From Mesonia aestuariivivens (GTDB taxonomy: Bacteria > Bacteroidota > Bacteroidia > Flavobacteriales > Flavobacteriaceae): a stretch of 64,000 nt of DNA. The stretch spans positions 172,258 through 236,257 of the forward strand of contig NZ_JAHWDF010000005.1 of the NCBI RefSeq assembly GCF_019311235.1. Reading direction: 5' to 3'. The notes beneath the pieces were generated by a model, which saw nothing but the letters and a program-made list of their open reading frames with translations, made no database searches and was not told the DNA's origin. Each line of letters opens with the position of its first letter. Within the stretch, counting starts at the first letter, position 1. Positions 11,416 to 19,510 of this stretch are shown in pieces. A program made the position numbers and the translations under genes.

Positions 11416-11865
11416 ATGAATAGATCAATATACCTACTTTTTGTTCTTGTTTTTTTTATTTCTTGTAAAAAACAAGAGAAATCTAAACAATCAAAAGCTG
11501 AAGAAAACGCTATAACAGTTATTAAAAAGACACCTTTACAAGAAAGTATTGCAAAAGGAAAATCTGTATACACTAATAACTGTGCTCAATGTCACTTGCC
11601 AACCGGAAAGGGAATCCCGAAAATCTATCCACCACTTAGAAAATCAAATTGGTTAACCAAAAAAAGAACTGAAAGTATTCACGCTGTAAAGTATGGCTTA
11701 AGTGGAGAAATTACCGTTAATGGTCAACCCTATGAAAATGTAATGACGCCTATGGGATTGTCTGATCAAGAAGTAGCCGATGTGTTAAATTACGTCATGA
11801 ATATGTGGGGCAATAAGCAAGAAAAAATGCTTACTCCTGAAGAAGTATCTAACGTCGATAAATAA
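11416..11865 (+). CDS. Lipoprotein c-type cytochrome (class I)
   Basis: The protein is 149 aa. A lipoprotein signal (LLFVLVFFISC) is followed by a charged linker and one cytochrome c domain with haem motif CAQCH at about residue 56 and a likely Met ligand in VMTPMG near residue 115. It probably faces the periplasm, where it carries electrons. It ends 9 bp before the Crp/Fnr regulator and so is probably co-transcribed with it at the start of the sulfur island. It may accept electrons from sulfur-compound oxidation, an inference from neighbours only. Confidence 0.85.
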   Translation: MNRSIYLLFVLVFFISCKKQEKSKQSKAEENAITVIKKTPLQESIAKGKSVYTNNCAQCHLPTGKGIPKIYPPLRKSNWLTKKRTESIHAVKYGLSGEITVNGQPYENVMTPMGLSDQEVADVLNYVMNMWGNKQEKMLTPEEVSNVDK

Positions 11866-11874
11866 AATTCACTC

Positions 11875-12510
11875 ATGGATTTTACAGCACTTCAAAAAAA
11901 TTACGGTGATTTATTTCAGCCAGAATTAATTGAAGAAATTAAAAAAGTAGCCCTTTCAAAACAGGTGAAATCTGGAGAACAACTCATAAAGTCTGGTGAT
12001 TATATTCGCTCGATGCCGCTTATCTTAAATGGCATTATAAAAATAATGCGTGAAGATGAAAATGGTGATGAGTTATTGCTTTATTTTTTAGAAAAAGGAG
12101 ATACTTGTGCAATGACAATGGCTTGTTGTGTAGGGAATAAAAAAAGTGAAATTAAAGCGGTTGCCGAAACCGATGTAGATCTTTTAATGATACCTGTACA
12201 AAAAATGGAAGAATGGTCTTCTAATTTTAAAAGTTGGAGAAATTTTGTTTTTGATAGTTATCATCATCGTTTAATGGAAGTACTCCAGTCTATCGATCAA
12301 ATTGCTTTTTCAAAATTAGACGATCGTTTAATTAATTACCTTCATCACAAGCAAAATATTTTTAAAAGTAATTTAATAGAAATTACACATCAAGAAATAG
12401 CTCGTGACTTAAATAGTTCGCGAGTTGTAATTTCTCGGTTATTGAAAAAGTTGGAAAATAAAAAAATGATTAAATTGAATAGAAATTCGATTAAAATAAT
12501 AGCTATGTAA
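11875..12510 (+). CDS. Crp/Fnr family transcriptional regulator
   Basis: The protein is 211 aa. A cyclic-nucleotide-type beta-barrel sensor spans about residues 20-115, a dimer helix 125-150, and a winged helix-turn-helix about 165-205 with recognition segment RDLNSSRVVISRLLKKLE. The sensor has cysteines (TCAMTMACCVG, near residues 78-87) that could sense a redox or sulfur signal, but the N-terminal four-cysteine iron-sulfur pattern of FNR is absent. It lies in the sulfur island. Three palindromes GTAA-N6-TT(A/G)C sit at identical distance upstream of promoters at 12543, 13448 and 16368, and this protein is the obvious candidate to bind them. Confidence 0.88.
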   Translation: MDFTALQKNYGDLFQPELIEEIKKVALSKQVKSGEQLIKSGDYIRSMPLILNGIIKIMREDENGDELLLYFLEKGDTCAMTMACCVGNKKSEIKAVAETDVDLLMIPVQKMEEWSSNFKSWRNFVFDSYHHRLMEVLQSIDQIAFSKLDDRLINYLHHKQNIFKSNLIEITHQEIARDLNSSRVVISRLLKKLENKKMIKLNRNSIKIIAM

Positions 12511-12520
12511 CTTTTATTAC
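12507..12520 (+). promoter_or_regulatory. Candidate Crp/Fnr operator upstream of the TauE gene
   Basis: GTAACTTTTATTAC (GTAA-N6-TTAC) overlaps the stop codon of the regulator gene. It ends exactly 22 nt before the -7 box TAGTTTTG at 12543-12550, placing its centre near -43, a class II activator position. The same spacing recurs at 13412 and 16332. Confidence 0.6.
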
Positions 12521-12542
12521 GTTCAGCAGCCATTCTTTTACA

Positions 12543-12550
12543 TAGTTTTG
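12543..12550 (+). promoter_or_regulatory. -7 box of the TauE gene (TAGTTTTG)
   Basis: TAGTTTTG fits TAnnTTTG. It overlaps the upstream in-frame GTG at 12550, which therefore cannot be the translation start. There is no clear -33 TTG, consistent with activator dependence. Confidence 0.6.
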
Positions 12551-12573
12551 TGCTTATAATATATAAATTACAG

Positions 12574-13380
12574 ATGTTAATTAGTATTTTAGGTTTTATA
12601 GCCGCATTAATTATAGGAATTGTTTTAGGGCTTACTGGTGGTGGTGGTTCTATATTAACAGTGCCAGTATTTGTCTACTTATTGGGTATAGATCCTGTAT
12701 TGGCGACTGGTTATTCATTATTTGTAGTTGGTATTTCATCTGCATTTGGTGCAATTAAAAATCTACAAAAAGGCTTAGTAAATTTTGGTGCATCACTTGT
12801 CTTTGCTGTACCTGCGGTAATTGCAGTGTTTTCAACTAGAAAATTTATCATCTCAGCCATTCCTAATGTTATAATTAAAAATCAGCATATGTTGGTGACT
12901 AAAGATGCTGCCATTATGGTATTTTTTGCCATTCTTATGTTAGCAGCATCATTTTCGATGATTCTTAATAATAAAAGATTGGTCGCCCGAAAAATGTTAA
13001 CTCAACCTAAAAAAACTAATTACTTAACTCTAGGAGCACTAGGATTATTTACGGGTTTGGTCACTGGTTTGGTAGGAGCAGGCGGCGGATTTATTATTGT
13101 ACCAATATTAATTTTTCTAGCTAAACTTCCTATAAAAAAAGCAGCTGCAACTTCTTTGTTTATCATCGCATTAAACTCTTTAATTGGCTTTTTGGGAGAT
13201 GCACTTCAAATAGAAATTGATTGGATGTTTTTATTGTCATTTTCAGCTTTTGCAGTTTTAGGAATATTGTTAGGGATTTCATTCAGTAAGTTTATAGATG
13301 GTGCTAAACTCAAAAAAGGATTCGGTTTTTTAGTATTAATAATGGGTATTTATATCTTTTATAAAGAAATGATGATGTAA
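12574..13380 (+). CDS. TauE/SafE family sulfite/organosulfur exporter
   Basis: The protein is 268 aa from the ATG at 12574. It is almost entirely hydrophobic with about eight spans in two homologous halves, each starting with the glycine-rich signature (LGLTGGGGSILTVPV near residue 20 and GLVGAGGGFIIVPILIF near residue 165). TauE/SafE proteins move sulfite, sulfoacetate, sulfide-derived anions or related organosulfur compounds across the inner membrane. The neighbouring MBL-rhodanese and YeeE genes favour a sulfur anion here. It has its own promoter with a candidate Crp/Fnr site. Confidence 0.88.
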   Translation: MLISILGFIAALIIGIVLGLTGGGGSILTVPVFVYLLGIDPVLATGYSLFVVGISSAFGAIKNLQKGLVNFGASLVFAVPAVIAVFSTRKFIISAIPNVIIKNQHMLVTKDAAIMVFFAILMLAASFSMILNNKRLVARKMLTQPKKTNYLTLGALGLFTGLVTGLVGAGGGFIIVPILIFLAKLPIKKAAATSLFIIALNSLIGFLGDALQIEIDWMFLLSFSAFAVLGILLGISFSKFIDGAKLKKGFGFLVLIMGIYIFYKEMMM

Positions 13381-13411
13381 GCTGAATATTGAAAAAATTG
13401 AATTAAATAAA

Positions 13412-13425
13412 GTAAATAAGGTTGC
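13412..13425 (+). promoter_or_regulatory. Candidate Crp/Fnr operator upstream of the desaturase gene
   Basis: GTAAATAAGGTTGC is a one-mismatch form of GTAA-N6-TTAC. It ends 22 nt before the -7 box TATTTTTG (13448-13455), identical spacing to the sites at 12507 and 16332. The -33 TTG at 13422-13424 lies inside its right half. Confidence 0.5.
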
Positions 13426-13447
13426 TCACACAAGTTTAGATATTGTG

Positions 13448-13455
13448 TATTTTTG
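13448..13455 (+). promoter_or_regulatory. -7 box of the desaturase operon (TATTTTTG)
   Basis: TATTTTTG fits TAnnTTTG and lies 18 nt before the ATG at 13474. An in-frame TTG at 13453 is inside the box and is rejected as a start. Confidence 0.65.
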
Positions 13456-13473
13456 TTCTCGATCAATTTAATA

Positions 13474-14370
13474 ATGATAGAAAAGTATTTAAAGATAATA
13501 AACGATTCATTTTCGGGATATTTCACTTATTTAATAAATGAAATATCCAACCCGTCGTGGACTAATTATTTTTATTGGCTCATCGCTTTATCATTATTGG
13601 TTTGGGTATTCGAAATACTAATTCCTTGGCGTAAAAATCAACCCGTATTTAGAAAAGGTTTTTGGTTAGATAGTTTTTATATTCTATTTAATTTCTTTCT
13701 CTTCTCTCTAGTGGGCTACAATGCTATTTCTAATGTTGGAGTCGAATTGTTTAATGATTTTTTAGCGCTATTTGATATTGAGAATATTGTTGCTATTGAA
13801 TTAGAAAACTTTCCGATCTGGGCGCAACTTTTAATTATGTTTGTAGTTGCAGATTTTATTCAATGGAATGTTCATCGCCACTTACACAAGCAACCCTTTC
13901 TGTGGAAGTTTCATAAAGTACACCATAGCGTAAAACAAATGGGTTTTGCCGCACAATTTCGATTTCACTTTATGGAGACGATTATATATAAAAGTGTACA
14001 ATATATACCACTAGCCATGATTGGTTTTGGTATAGAACAATTTTTTATAATACATATGTTTTCCGTCTTTGTTGGGCATTTAAACCACGCAAATTTAGGC
14101 TGGAGTTATGGTTGGTTTGGTTATATTTTTAACAATCCAAAAATGCATATATGGCACCATGCTAAAGATTTACCAGAAGGCAGACCTTATGGAATGAATT
14201 ACGGATTAAGTTTAAGCATTTGGGATTATTTGTTTAGAACGGCTTATATTCCCAAAAACGGAAAAAATATAAAATTAGGTTTTGAAGGTGATGAAAATTT
14301 CCCAAAGAAATTTTTGGAGCAGTTAAAGTATCCTTTTCTAGATCAACAAAAAATACAGAAAAAAACATAA
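13474..14370 (+). CDS. Sterol desaturase/fatty acid hydroxylase superfamily membrane protein
   Basis: The protein is 298 aa from the ATG at 13474. It has several membrane helices and the di-iron histidine boxes of the superfamily: HRHLHK (near 133), HKVHHS (near 147), and HIWHHAKD (near 228). These enzymes oxidise C-H bonds of lipids with O2 at the membrane. The true substrate is unknown. It is followed after 11 bp by the MBL-rhodanese gene, so the two form one operon under the promoter at 13448, linking a lipid oxygenase-like enzyme to persulfide metabolism in a way not explained by known pathways. Confidence 0.85.
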   Translation: MIEKYLKIINDSFSGYFTYLINEISNPSWTNYFYWLIALSLLVWVFEILIPWRKNQPVFRKGFWLDSFYILFNFFLFSLVGYNAISNVGVELFNDFLALFDIENIVAIELENFPIWAQLLIMFVVADFIQWNVHRHLHKQPFLWKFHKVHHSVKQMGFAAQFRFHFMETIIYKSVQYIPLAMIGFGIEQFFIIHMFSVFVGHLNHANLGWSYGWFGYIFNNPKMHIWHHAKDLPEGRPYGMNYGLSLSIWDYLFRTAYIPKNGKNIKLGFEGDENFPKKFLEQLKYPFLDQQKIQKKT

Positions 14371-14381
14371 AATCTTTTTAG

Positions 14382-15716
14382 ATGAATATAAAACAATTTA
14401 ACGATAAAGCTTTAGCACATTATAGCTATGCAATCGTTTCCGAAGGAAAAATGGCAGTGGTAGATCCTGCAAGAAACCCAATGCCGTATTACCAATATGC
14501 AGAAGAAAATAATGCTAAGATCGTCGCTGTTTTAGAAACTCACCCGCACGCAGATTTTGTGAGTAGTCATTATCAAATTCATCAAGAAACTGGCGCTAGC
14601 ATATATGTGAGTAAATTGTTAGGCGCAGATTATCCGCACCAATCTTTTGATGATGGAGACCATTTTATAATGGGAAACATTAAGTTTTCTGCTATTAACT
14701 CTCCTGGACATTCGCCAGATAGTATTACTATTCTAGCAGAAGCAGAAGATGAAAAAGCATTATTTACGGGAGATACTTTATTTATTGGTAATGTTGGGAG
14801 ACCAGATTTACGAGAAAAAGCAGGTAATATGCATGCTAAGCGTGAAGAATTAGCGAAGCAAATGTATTACACCATAAAAGATAAATTTACTCATCTACCT
14901 AATGAAACTTTAGTTTATCCAGCACACGGAGCAGGTTCGCTATGTGGTAAAAATATGAGTGATGCTTCCTCTTCAACTTTAGGAAATGAACGAGTGAGCA
15001 ATTGGGCATTTAAAGAACAGACCGAAGAAGAATTTGTGAATGAGATTTTAAGTGATCAACCTATGATTCCTTATTACTTTGGTTTTGATGTAGATACCAA
15101 TAAAAAAGGAGCTGATAATTTTTCAAAAAGTATTGGCGAAGTACCATTATTGCTAAATGTAGAAGAAGTAGAAGAAGGAGTGATGATCATAGATATTAGA
15201 GCTCAACAAGAATTTAAGGAGAATTATCTGTTAGGAAGTATAAACATTCAAGGAATTAGATCACCACAAAAGTTAGAAACTTGGTTAGGTGCAATTGTTC
15301 AACCTAAAGAAGCATTTTATTTAGTAGTACCTACTGTAGAAATGGCAGAAACTACTTTAAGTAGGGTGGCAAGTATTGGTTATGAAAAGCAATTAAAAGC
15401 TGTTATAACGCTATCATCAGCATTAGCTTCCATCGAAAAAATCAATTTAGAAGAATTCAAAAATAATATAGATAACTATACCATTGTCGATATTAGAAAT
15501 GTGGTAGAGGTTGTTAAAAAGAAACCTTTTAAAAATTCTATTAATATCCCATTACATGAATTAAGAGAGAGAGCTAACGAAGTGCCTACAGATAAACCAA
15601 TTGTTGTGCATTGCGCTGCAGGTTATAGAAGCGCTGTAGGAAGTAGTATTCTTAAACGAGAACTTAAAAATATGACAGTTTTAGATTTAAGCGATGCAAT
15701 TAAATATTTTATGTAA
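14382..15716 (+). CDS. MBL-fold persulfide dioxygenase-like protein fused to two rhodanese domains
   Basis: The protein is 444 aa. A metallo-beta-lactamase domain spans about residues 1-230 with THPHADF (near 54), the metal histidine in NSPGHSPDS and the aspartate of FTGDTLFIG. The HADF form, lacking the last histidine of HxHxDH, fits the single-iron ETHE1/Blh-type persulfide dioxygenases. A first rhodanese domain (about 255-350) has no active-site cysteine and looks structural. A second (about 360-444) has HCAAGYRS, with the catalytic cysteine. The protein would oxidise persulfide to sulfite and transfer sulfur to or from thiosulfate in the cytoplasm. It is second in the operon with the desaturase gene. 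Confidence 0.88.
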   Translation: MNIKQFNDKALAHYSYAIVSEGKMAVVDPARNPMPYYQYAEENNAKIVAVLETHPHADFVSSHYQIHQETGASIYVSKLLGADYPHQSFDDGDHFIMGNIKFSAINSPGHSPDSITILAEAEDEKALFTGDTLFIGNVGRPDLREKAGNMHAKREELAKQMYYTIKDKFTHLPNETLVYPAHGAGSLCGKNMSDASSSTLGNERVSNWAFKEQTEEEFVNEILSDQPMIPYYFGFDVDTNKKGADNFSKSIGEVPLLLNVEEVEEGVMIIDIRAQQEFKENYLLGSINIQGIRSPQKLETWLGAIVQPKEAFYLVVPTVEMAETTLSRVASIGYEKQLKAVITLSSALASIEKINLEEFKNNIDNYTIVDIRNVVEVVKKKPFKNSINIPLHELRERANEVPTDKPIVVHCAAGYRSAVGSSILKRELKNMTVLDLSDAIKYFM

Positions 15717-15740
15717 AGAATAATTAACTTATTGAATAAG

Positions 15741-15776
15741 AAAAAGCCAAACCACATTGAGTAGTTTGGCTTTTTT
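15741..15776 (+). terminator. Bidirectional terminator between MBL-rhodanese and PepSY-like genes
   Basis: AAAAAGCCAAAC pairs with GTTTGGCTTTTT across an 11-nt loop. It has A/T runs on both sides and separates convergent genes. Confidence 0.88.
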
Positions 15777-15796
15777 AATTTTAACTATGGACTAAT

Positions 15797-16228
15797 TTAT
15801 AAATTTTTATTTTTCAAAAAATTTCCATCGAGGTCAAAAATTAATTCGGCGCCACTTTTCATTTCAATTTGATGACTATCATCGTCCATTTTCCAATTAG
15901 TAACATAATCGTTTTTATAACGATTTTCTAAAAAGTACTTCATTTTTTTAGGCAATAACTCATAAGGAACTTTTTCATCTCCTTTAATTTGAGTAGGTTT
16001 CCCACTTTCATCAAAATCTATTTTAGTACCATTTTTAAATTTTACCTGATAACTGTCTTCACCAGAATTTGGTTCTGCATTAACTTTATCAATTTCATGA
16101 GTAGAATAACTCATTTCTATAATATGCAAAGCATTTGATGGTAACTTATCTAAATTTTCTTGTGCGTGAGTGTAAGCAAACATCATTAAACTTAATACTC
16201 CAGAAATTATCCATTTTTTCATCATCAT
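15797..16228 (-). CDS. Secreted PepSY-like (DUF2874) protein
   Basis: The protein is 143 aa with a signal peptide (start MMMKKWIISGVLSLMMFAYT, cleavage near THAQ). Two similar blocks follow: SYQVKFKNGTKIDFDESGKP near 60-80 and HQIEMKSGAELIFDLDGNFL near 120-140. These are the paired beta-alpha-beta units of the PepSY-like family of Bacteroidetes. It is probably periplasmic and of unknown role. It is divergent from the YeeE gene, so the palindrome at 16332 could affect both, although no -7 box is found at the matching distance on this strand. Confidence 0.75.
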   Translation of the reverse strand: MMMKKWIISGVLSLMMFAYTHAQENLDKLPSNALHIIEMSYSTHEIDKVNAEPNSGEDSYQVKFKNGTKIDFDESGKPTQIKGDEKVPYELLPKKMKYFLENRYKNDYVTNWKMDDDSHQIEMKSGAELIFDLDGNFLKNKNL

Positions 16229-16331
16229 AATTTTTATTATTTCTATTTCAAAACTAAAAACTAGAAATGTGTTTCTTATTAAGGTTTTGTGAATTTAATT
16301 AAGCTTAACATTATTGCTAAACTCATATTAA

Positions 16332-16345
16332 GTAACCTTGGTTAC
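16332..16345 (+). promoter_or_regulatory. Candidate Crp/Fnr operator upstream of the YeeE genes
   Basis: GTAACCTTGGTTAC is a perfect palindrome. It ends 22 nt before a near-consensus -7 box CATATTTG (16368-16375), the same geometry as at 12507 and 13412. Of the three sites it is the only perfect palindrome. Confidence 0.65.
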
Positions 16346-16392
16346 AGATATAGTTAAATGAATTATTCATATTTGTAGTAAAATAATGACTA

Positions 16393-16944
16393 ATGAATTG
16401 GATTTTTGAACCTTGGCCTTGGTATATTGGCGGGCCAGCAATTGGTATTTTTATGTTGGTGCTTTTAAGTATGGGTAAGCAATTTGGAATGTCTTCTAAT
16501 TTAAGAACGATATGCAGTATCGCTGGAGCAGGAAAAGTAACTAAATTTTTCAATTTTAATTGGAAAGCCCAACGATGGAATTTAACTCTAATGATTGGTG
16601 CAGCACTTGGCGGCTTTATTGCTGCCAACTATTTATCAGCTAATACTGTTCAAATAAATGAAAGTTTGCTGCCACAACTTCAAGCTTACGGAATTAATAG
16701 TGCCGGCAAAGCATATTTACCTACCGAGATTTTCGCAGTAGAAAATTTACATCTAAAAAATATACTTATTCTCTTAGGTGGCGGTCTGTTAGTGGGCTTT
16801 GGCGCACGTTATGCTGGTGGTTGTACCTCAGGTCACGGCATTTCGGGATTAAGCAATCTTCAGCTACCTTCATTAATAGCTATTGTTGGTTTTTTTATTG
16901 GCGGCTTGGTCATGATTCATCTTTTCTATCCACTTATTTTTTAA
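16393..16944 (+). CDS. YeeE/YedE family sulfur-compound transporter, first half
   Basis: The protein is 183 aa with about four to five membrane spans. It carries the family signature GFGARYAGGCTSGHGISG near residues 139-156, whose cysteine is the conserved residue of YeeE/TsuA thiosulfate uptake proteins. Split two-gene versions of this transporter are common in Bacteroidetes and Proteobacteria. The partner lies about 50 bp downstream. Together they probably import thiosulfate or a related sulfur species across the inner membrane and feed the rhodanese chemistry encoded at 14382. Confidence 0.85.
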   Translation: MNWIFEPWPWYIGGPAIGIFMLVLLSMGKQFGMSSNLRTICSIAGAGKVTKFFNFNWKAQRWNLTLMIGAALGGFIAANYLSANTVQINESLLPQLQAYGINSAGKAYLPTEIFAVENLHLKNILILLGGGLLVGFGARYAGGCTSGHGISGLSNLQLPSLIAIVGFFIGGLVMIHLFYPLIF

Positions 16945-16956
16945 AATAATTTTAAA

Positions 16957-16985
16957 ATGTCACCTCGAGCGGAGTCGAGAGATTC
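16957..16985. repeat. Dispersed short repeat (GAGCGGAGTCGAG type), copy 1
   Basis: TGTCACCTCGAGCGGAGTCG with an internal CTCGA/TCGAG inverted repeat lies between the two YeeE genes. Decayed copies occur at 19511 and 21051. It produces a false 14-codon N-terminal extension of the next gene. Confidence 0.6.
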
Positions 16986-16998
16986 AAAATATTATAAA

Positions 16999-17412
16999 AT
17001 GAAAACTATAATTTATTTATTGCTAGGAAGTCTTTTCGGCATCATTATGTATAAGTCTGAAGCCGCATCATGGTTTAGAATTTATGAGATGTTTAATTTC
17101 GCTAGCTTTCATATGTATGGCATTATGGGTTCTGCTGTTGCAGTAGGACTAATTGGCGTGCAAATCATGAAAAAGAAAAAAATAAAAGCTATTGATGGTT
17201 CAGAGTTATCGCTTCAGCCTAAAGAAAAAAGTATTTACCGTTACTTATTTGGCGGAATCATTTTCGGACTAGGCTGGGCACTTGCCGGAGCTTGCCCAGG
17301 ACCAATGTATACCTTAGCTGGTGTAGGTTATATTTCAATTTTATTAGTTATCGCCGGAGCTATTTTAGGAACTTTTATTTACGGTATTCTTCGAAAATAT
17401 TTACCGCATTAA
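16999..17412 (+). CDS. YeeE/YedE family (DUF6691) sulfur transporter, second half
   Basis: The protein is 137 aa from the ATG at 16999. The in-frame ATG at 16957 lies in an intergenic repeat and would give a hydrophilic leader foreign to the family. It has four membrane spans and the conserved cysteine motif FGLGWALAGACPGPMYTLAG near residues 87-106, the counterpart of the GGCTSGHG site in the partner. It forms the second half of a two-subunit thiosulfate/sulfur import system with the gene at 16393, presumably on one transcript. Confidence 0.85.
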   Translation: MKTIIYLLLGSLFGIIMYKSEAASWFRIYEMFNFASFHMYGIMGSAVAVGLIGVQIMKKKKIKAIDGSELSLQPKEKSIYRYLFGGIIFGLGWALAGACPGPMYTLAGVGYISILLVIAGAILGTFIYGILRKYLPH

Positions 17413-17434
17413 TTTTATTTCGGATATGAGTTAA

Positions 17435-17623
17435 TTATTTTTTTTCTAATTGGTGCCACATAAATAATAAACTTGTACCGCTAATAAATCCTATCAAGCT
17501 TGTAGTGGTATCTTTACCTGTAATTAAAAAATAACCACAGCATAAAATCCCAGCCATTCCAATAATGAAAAATAAATGATTTTGTTTCATACTAATAGTT
17601 TTAATTATTTCTCTATTTGACAT
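17435..17623 (-). CDS. Small two-span membrane protein, unknown function
   Basis: The 62 aa frame has two hydrophobic helices (LFFIIGMAGILCCGYFLIT and TTSLIGFISGTSLLFMW) joined by a short polar turn. An internal ATG at 17588-17590 (start MKQNHLFF) would give 51 aa and a more natural membrane-protein N-terminus. It is convergent with the YeeE gene. The hydrophobic pattern suggests it is real, but no family was recognised. Confidence 0.5.
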   Translation of the reverse strand: MSNREIIKTISMKQNHLFFIIGMAGILCCGYFLITGKDTTTSLIGFISGTSLLFMWHQLEKK

Positions 17624-17763
17624 AGATTTCGGTTCTTAGTTACATAATTTAAAAAATAATATTTTCTATTAGAAGATTCTGTATAATTATTTACTTACAT
17701 TTTTTAGTTAAAATCATATTTAAAATATGGATTGTCTTTTATTTAATAACTTCTTAACGGCTT

Positions 17764-17775
17764 ATGCAATTGCAT
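17764..17775. promoter_or_regulatory. Perfect palindrome before the MDR oxidoreductase
   Basis: ATGCAATTGCAT is a 12-bp perfect palindrome about 22 bp before the start at 17798. It is a possible operator, with no regulator assigned. Confidence 0.3.
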
Positions 17776-17797
17776 TTTTTTACATTTAAAATAAAAA

Positions 17798-18808
17798 ATG
17801 AAAACGCAAAGTATTCTATTAAAACAACGTCCTGAAAAAACTCCACAAAATTCTGATTTTGAGTTTAAAGAAGAAGAAGTAAGTACCCCAAAATCTAACG
17901 AAGTACTTTTAAAATCTATTTATATTTCTGTAGATCCTTATTTAAGAGGAAGAATGCGCGATGTAGAATCGTACATAGAGCCCTTTCAATTGAACGAGCC
18001 TATCACTTCTGCAATTATTGCCAAGGTAGAAAAATCTGAACATGAAAATTTTAAAGAAGGCGATTATGTACTTGGCCATTTAGCTTGGAAAGAATACCAA
18101 GTAGCCAAAGGAGAAAACCTTCGAAAAGTAGATCCCAAACAAGCTAATCTTTCTGCTTATTTGGGCATTTTAGGGATGACGGGCTTAACGGCTTATTTTG
18201 GATTAACTGAAATTGGAGCACCTAAAGAAGGAGAGACAGTGCTCGTTTCTGGAGCTGCAGGTGCTGTAGGAAGTACTGTCGGGCAAATTGCAAAAATTTA
18301 CGGTTGTAAAACTATTGGTATTGCTGGGTCTGATGAAAAAATTGATTTGATAAAAGGTAAATTTAATTATGATGAAGGTATCAATTATAAGACTACAGAC
18401 AATATGAAAGAGGCCATTTCTAAAGCTGCAACAAATGGTATTGATGTGTATTACGATAATGTTGGTGGAGAAATTTTAGATGCAACTCTTCAAAATATCA
18501 ATAGAAATGGTAGAGTAATTAATTGTGGAGCTATCTCTCAATACAATAAAGATGAAACTGCTACCGGACCAAGAGTAGAAGGTATATTAATTAAAAAAAG
18601 TGTAAAGATGCAAGGCTTTACGTTGCAAAACGATTTTGGAGAAAAATTTAATGAAGGCACAAAAAAATTAGCACAATGGCTTCAAGAGGGAAAGCTAAAT
18701 TACGAAGAGACAATTAGAGAAGGTTTTGAGAAGGTACCACAAGCATTTATAGATTTATTTTCTGGTGAAAATAAAGGTAAAATGGTGGTAAAAGTAGCTG
18801 AAGAATAA
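17798..18808 (+). CDS. NADP-dependent MDR oxidoreductase (zinc-less, CurA/LTB4DH type)
   Basis: The protein is 336 aa. The N-terminal GroES-like part includes SVDPYLRGRM, typical of the zinc-independent leukotriene B4 dehydrogenase/curcumin reductase group. The Rossmann nucleotide site GAAGAVGSTVGQIAKIYG lies near residue 152, and YYDNVGGEILD follows near 227. It would reduce activated C=C bonds of enones or 2-alkenals with NADPH in the cytoplasm. It is a monocistronic unit with a clear terminator after it. Confidence 0.88.
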   Translation: MKTQSILLKQRPEKTPQNSDFEFKEEEVSTPKSNEVLLKSIYISVDPYLRGRMRDVESYIEPFQLNEPITSAIIAKVEKSEHENFKEGDYVLGHLAWKEYQVAKGENLRKVDPKQANLSAYLGILGMTGLTAYFGLTEIGAPKEGETVLVSGAAGAVGSTVGQIAKIYGCKTIGIAGSDEKIDLIKGKFNYDEGINYKTTDNMKEAISKAATNGIDVYYDNVGGEILDATLQNINRNGRVINCGAISQYNKDETATGPRVEGILIKKSVKMQGFTLQNDFGEKFNEGTKKLAQWLQEGKLNYEETIREGFEKVPQAFIDLFSGENKGKMVVKVAEE

Positions 18809-18835
18809 TCTACCTAATATTAAAAACTATTATTT

Positions 18836-18869
18836 ATCCCAAAACAAGCTCGATGTTTTGGGATTTTTT
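18836..18869 (+). terminator. Intrinsic terminator after the MDR oxidoreductase
   Basis: ATCCCAAAACA pairs with TGTTTTGGGAT and is followed by TTTTTT. Confidence 0.9.
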
Positions 18870-18998
18870 GTAAAAAGTTCAATCCAAATAATTTTAATTA
18901 GAAGAGTTTGTTTTATTATAAAATCAAATTCATAAATAATGAATATTAATTTTATATATTTATAATATGATCAAAATAAGTCTATTTTATTTATCAAT

Positions 18999-19484
18999 AT
19001 GAATCAAAATTATAAAGTAAAAGTAAATAATGATATCGAGCTAGAGTTTAAGTTAGATGAAATTAAAAAGCTAGATATCCAACCACTTCCTAATAAAACA
19101 TACCATCTGCTAAAAGACCATCAATCATTTAAAGCAGAAATTATAAAAAGTGATTTCCTCAATCGAAAATATACCGTAAAAATTAACTCTAATCATTACG
19201 AAATCGATATCGCTAGTCAGCTTGATTTGCTTATTAAAGAAATGGGTTTATTGCTAGGTAATGCTCAAAAAGTAAATGATATTAAAGCACCAATGCCTGG
19301 CTTAATCTTAGAGATAAATGTAAAAGAAGGAGATACGGTAAAAGAAGGCGATTACCTTTTGGTGTTAGAAGCTATGAAAATGGAGAACGCTCTAACCGCA
19401 CCAAGAGATGCCATCATTAAATCGATAAGCATCGAAAAGGGACAAACGGTAGAGAAAAATCAACTATTAATTGAAATGGAATAA
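18999..19484 (+). CDS. Biotin carboxyl carrier subunit of an acyl-CoA carboxylase
   Basis: The protein is 161 aa. The C-terminal biotinyl domain (about 90-161) contains KAPMPGLILEINVKEGDTV and the biotinylation motif EAMKMENAL, with the acceptor lysine near residue 127. The N-terminal ~85 residues form a beta-rich domain as in propionyl/methylcrotonyl-type carboxylases. It carries carboxybiotin between the carboxylase at 19600 and the carboxyltransferase at 21113. The three genes are co-directional with only repeat remnants between them. Confidence 0.9.
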   Translation: MNQNYKVKVNNDIELEFKLDEIKKLDIQPLPNKTYHLLKDHQSFKAEIIKSDFLNRKYTVKINSNHYEIDIASQLDLLIKEMGLLLGNAQKVNDIKAPMPGLILEINVKEGDTVKEGDYLLVLEAMKMENALTAPRDAIIKSISIEKGQTVEKNQLLIEME

Positions 19485-19510
19485 AACTCAAGTCATCAAA
19501 TTTTAGAAAC

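Noticed and set aside
16323..16628. 101-codon minus-strand frame between the PepSY-like and YeeE genes
   Set aside because: It is the antisense of the YeeE gene and covers its promoter; the composition is not protein-like.
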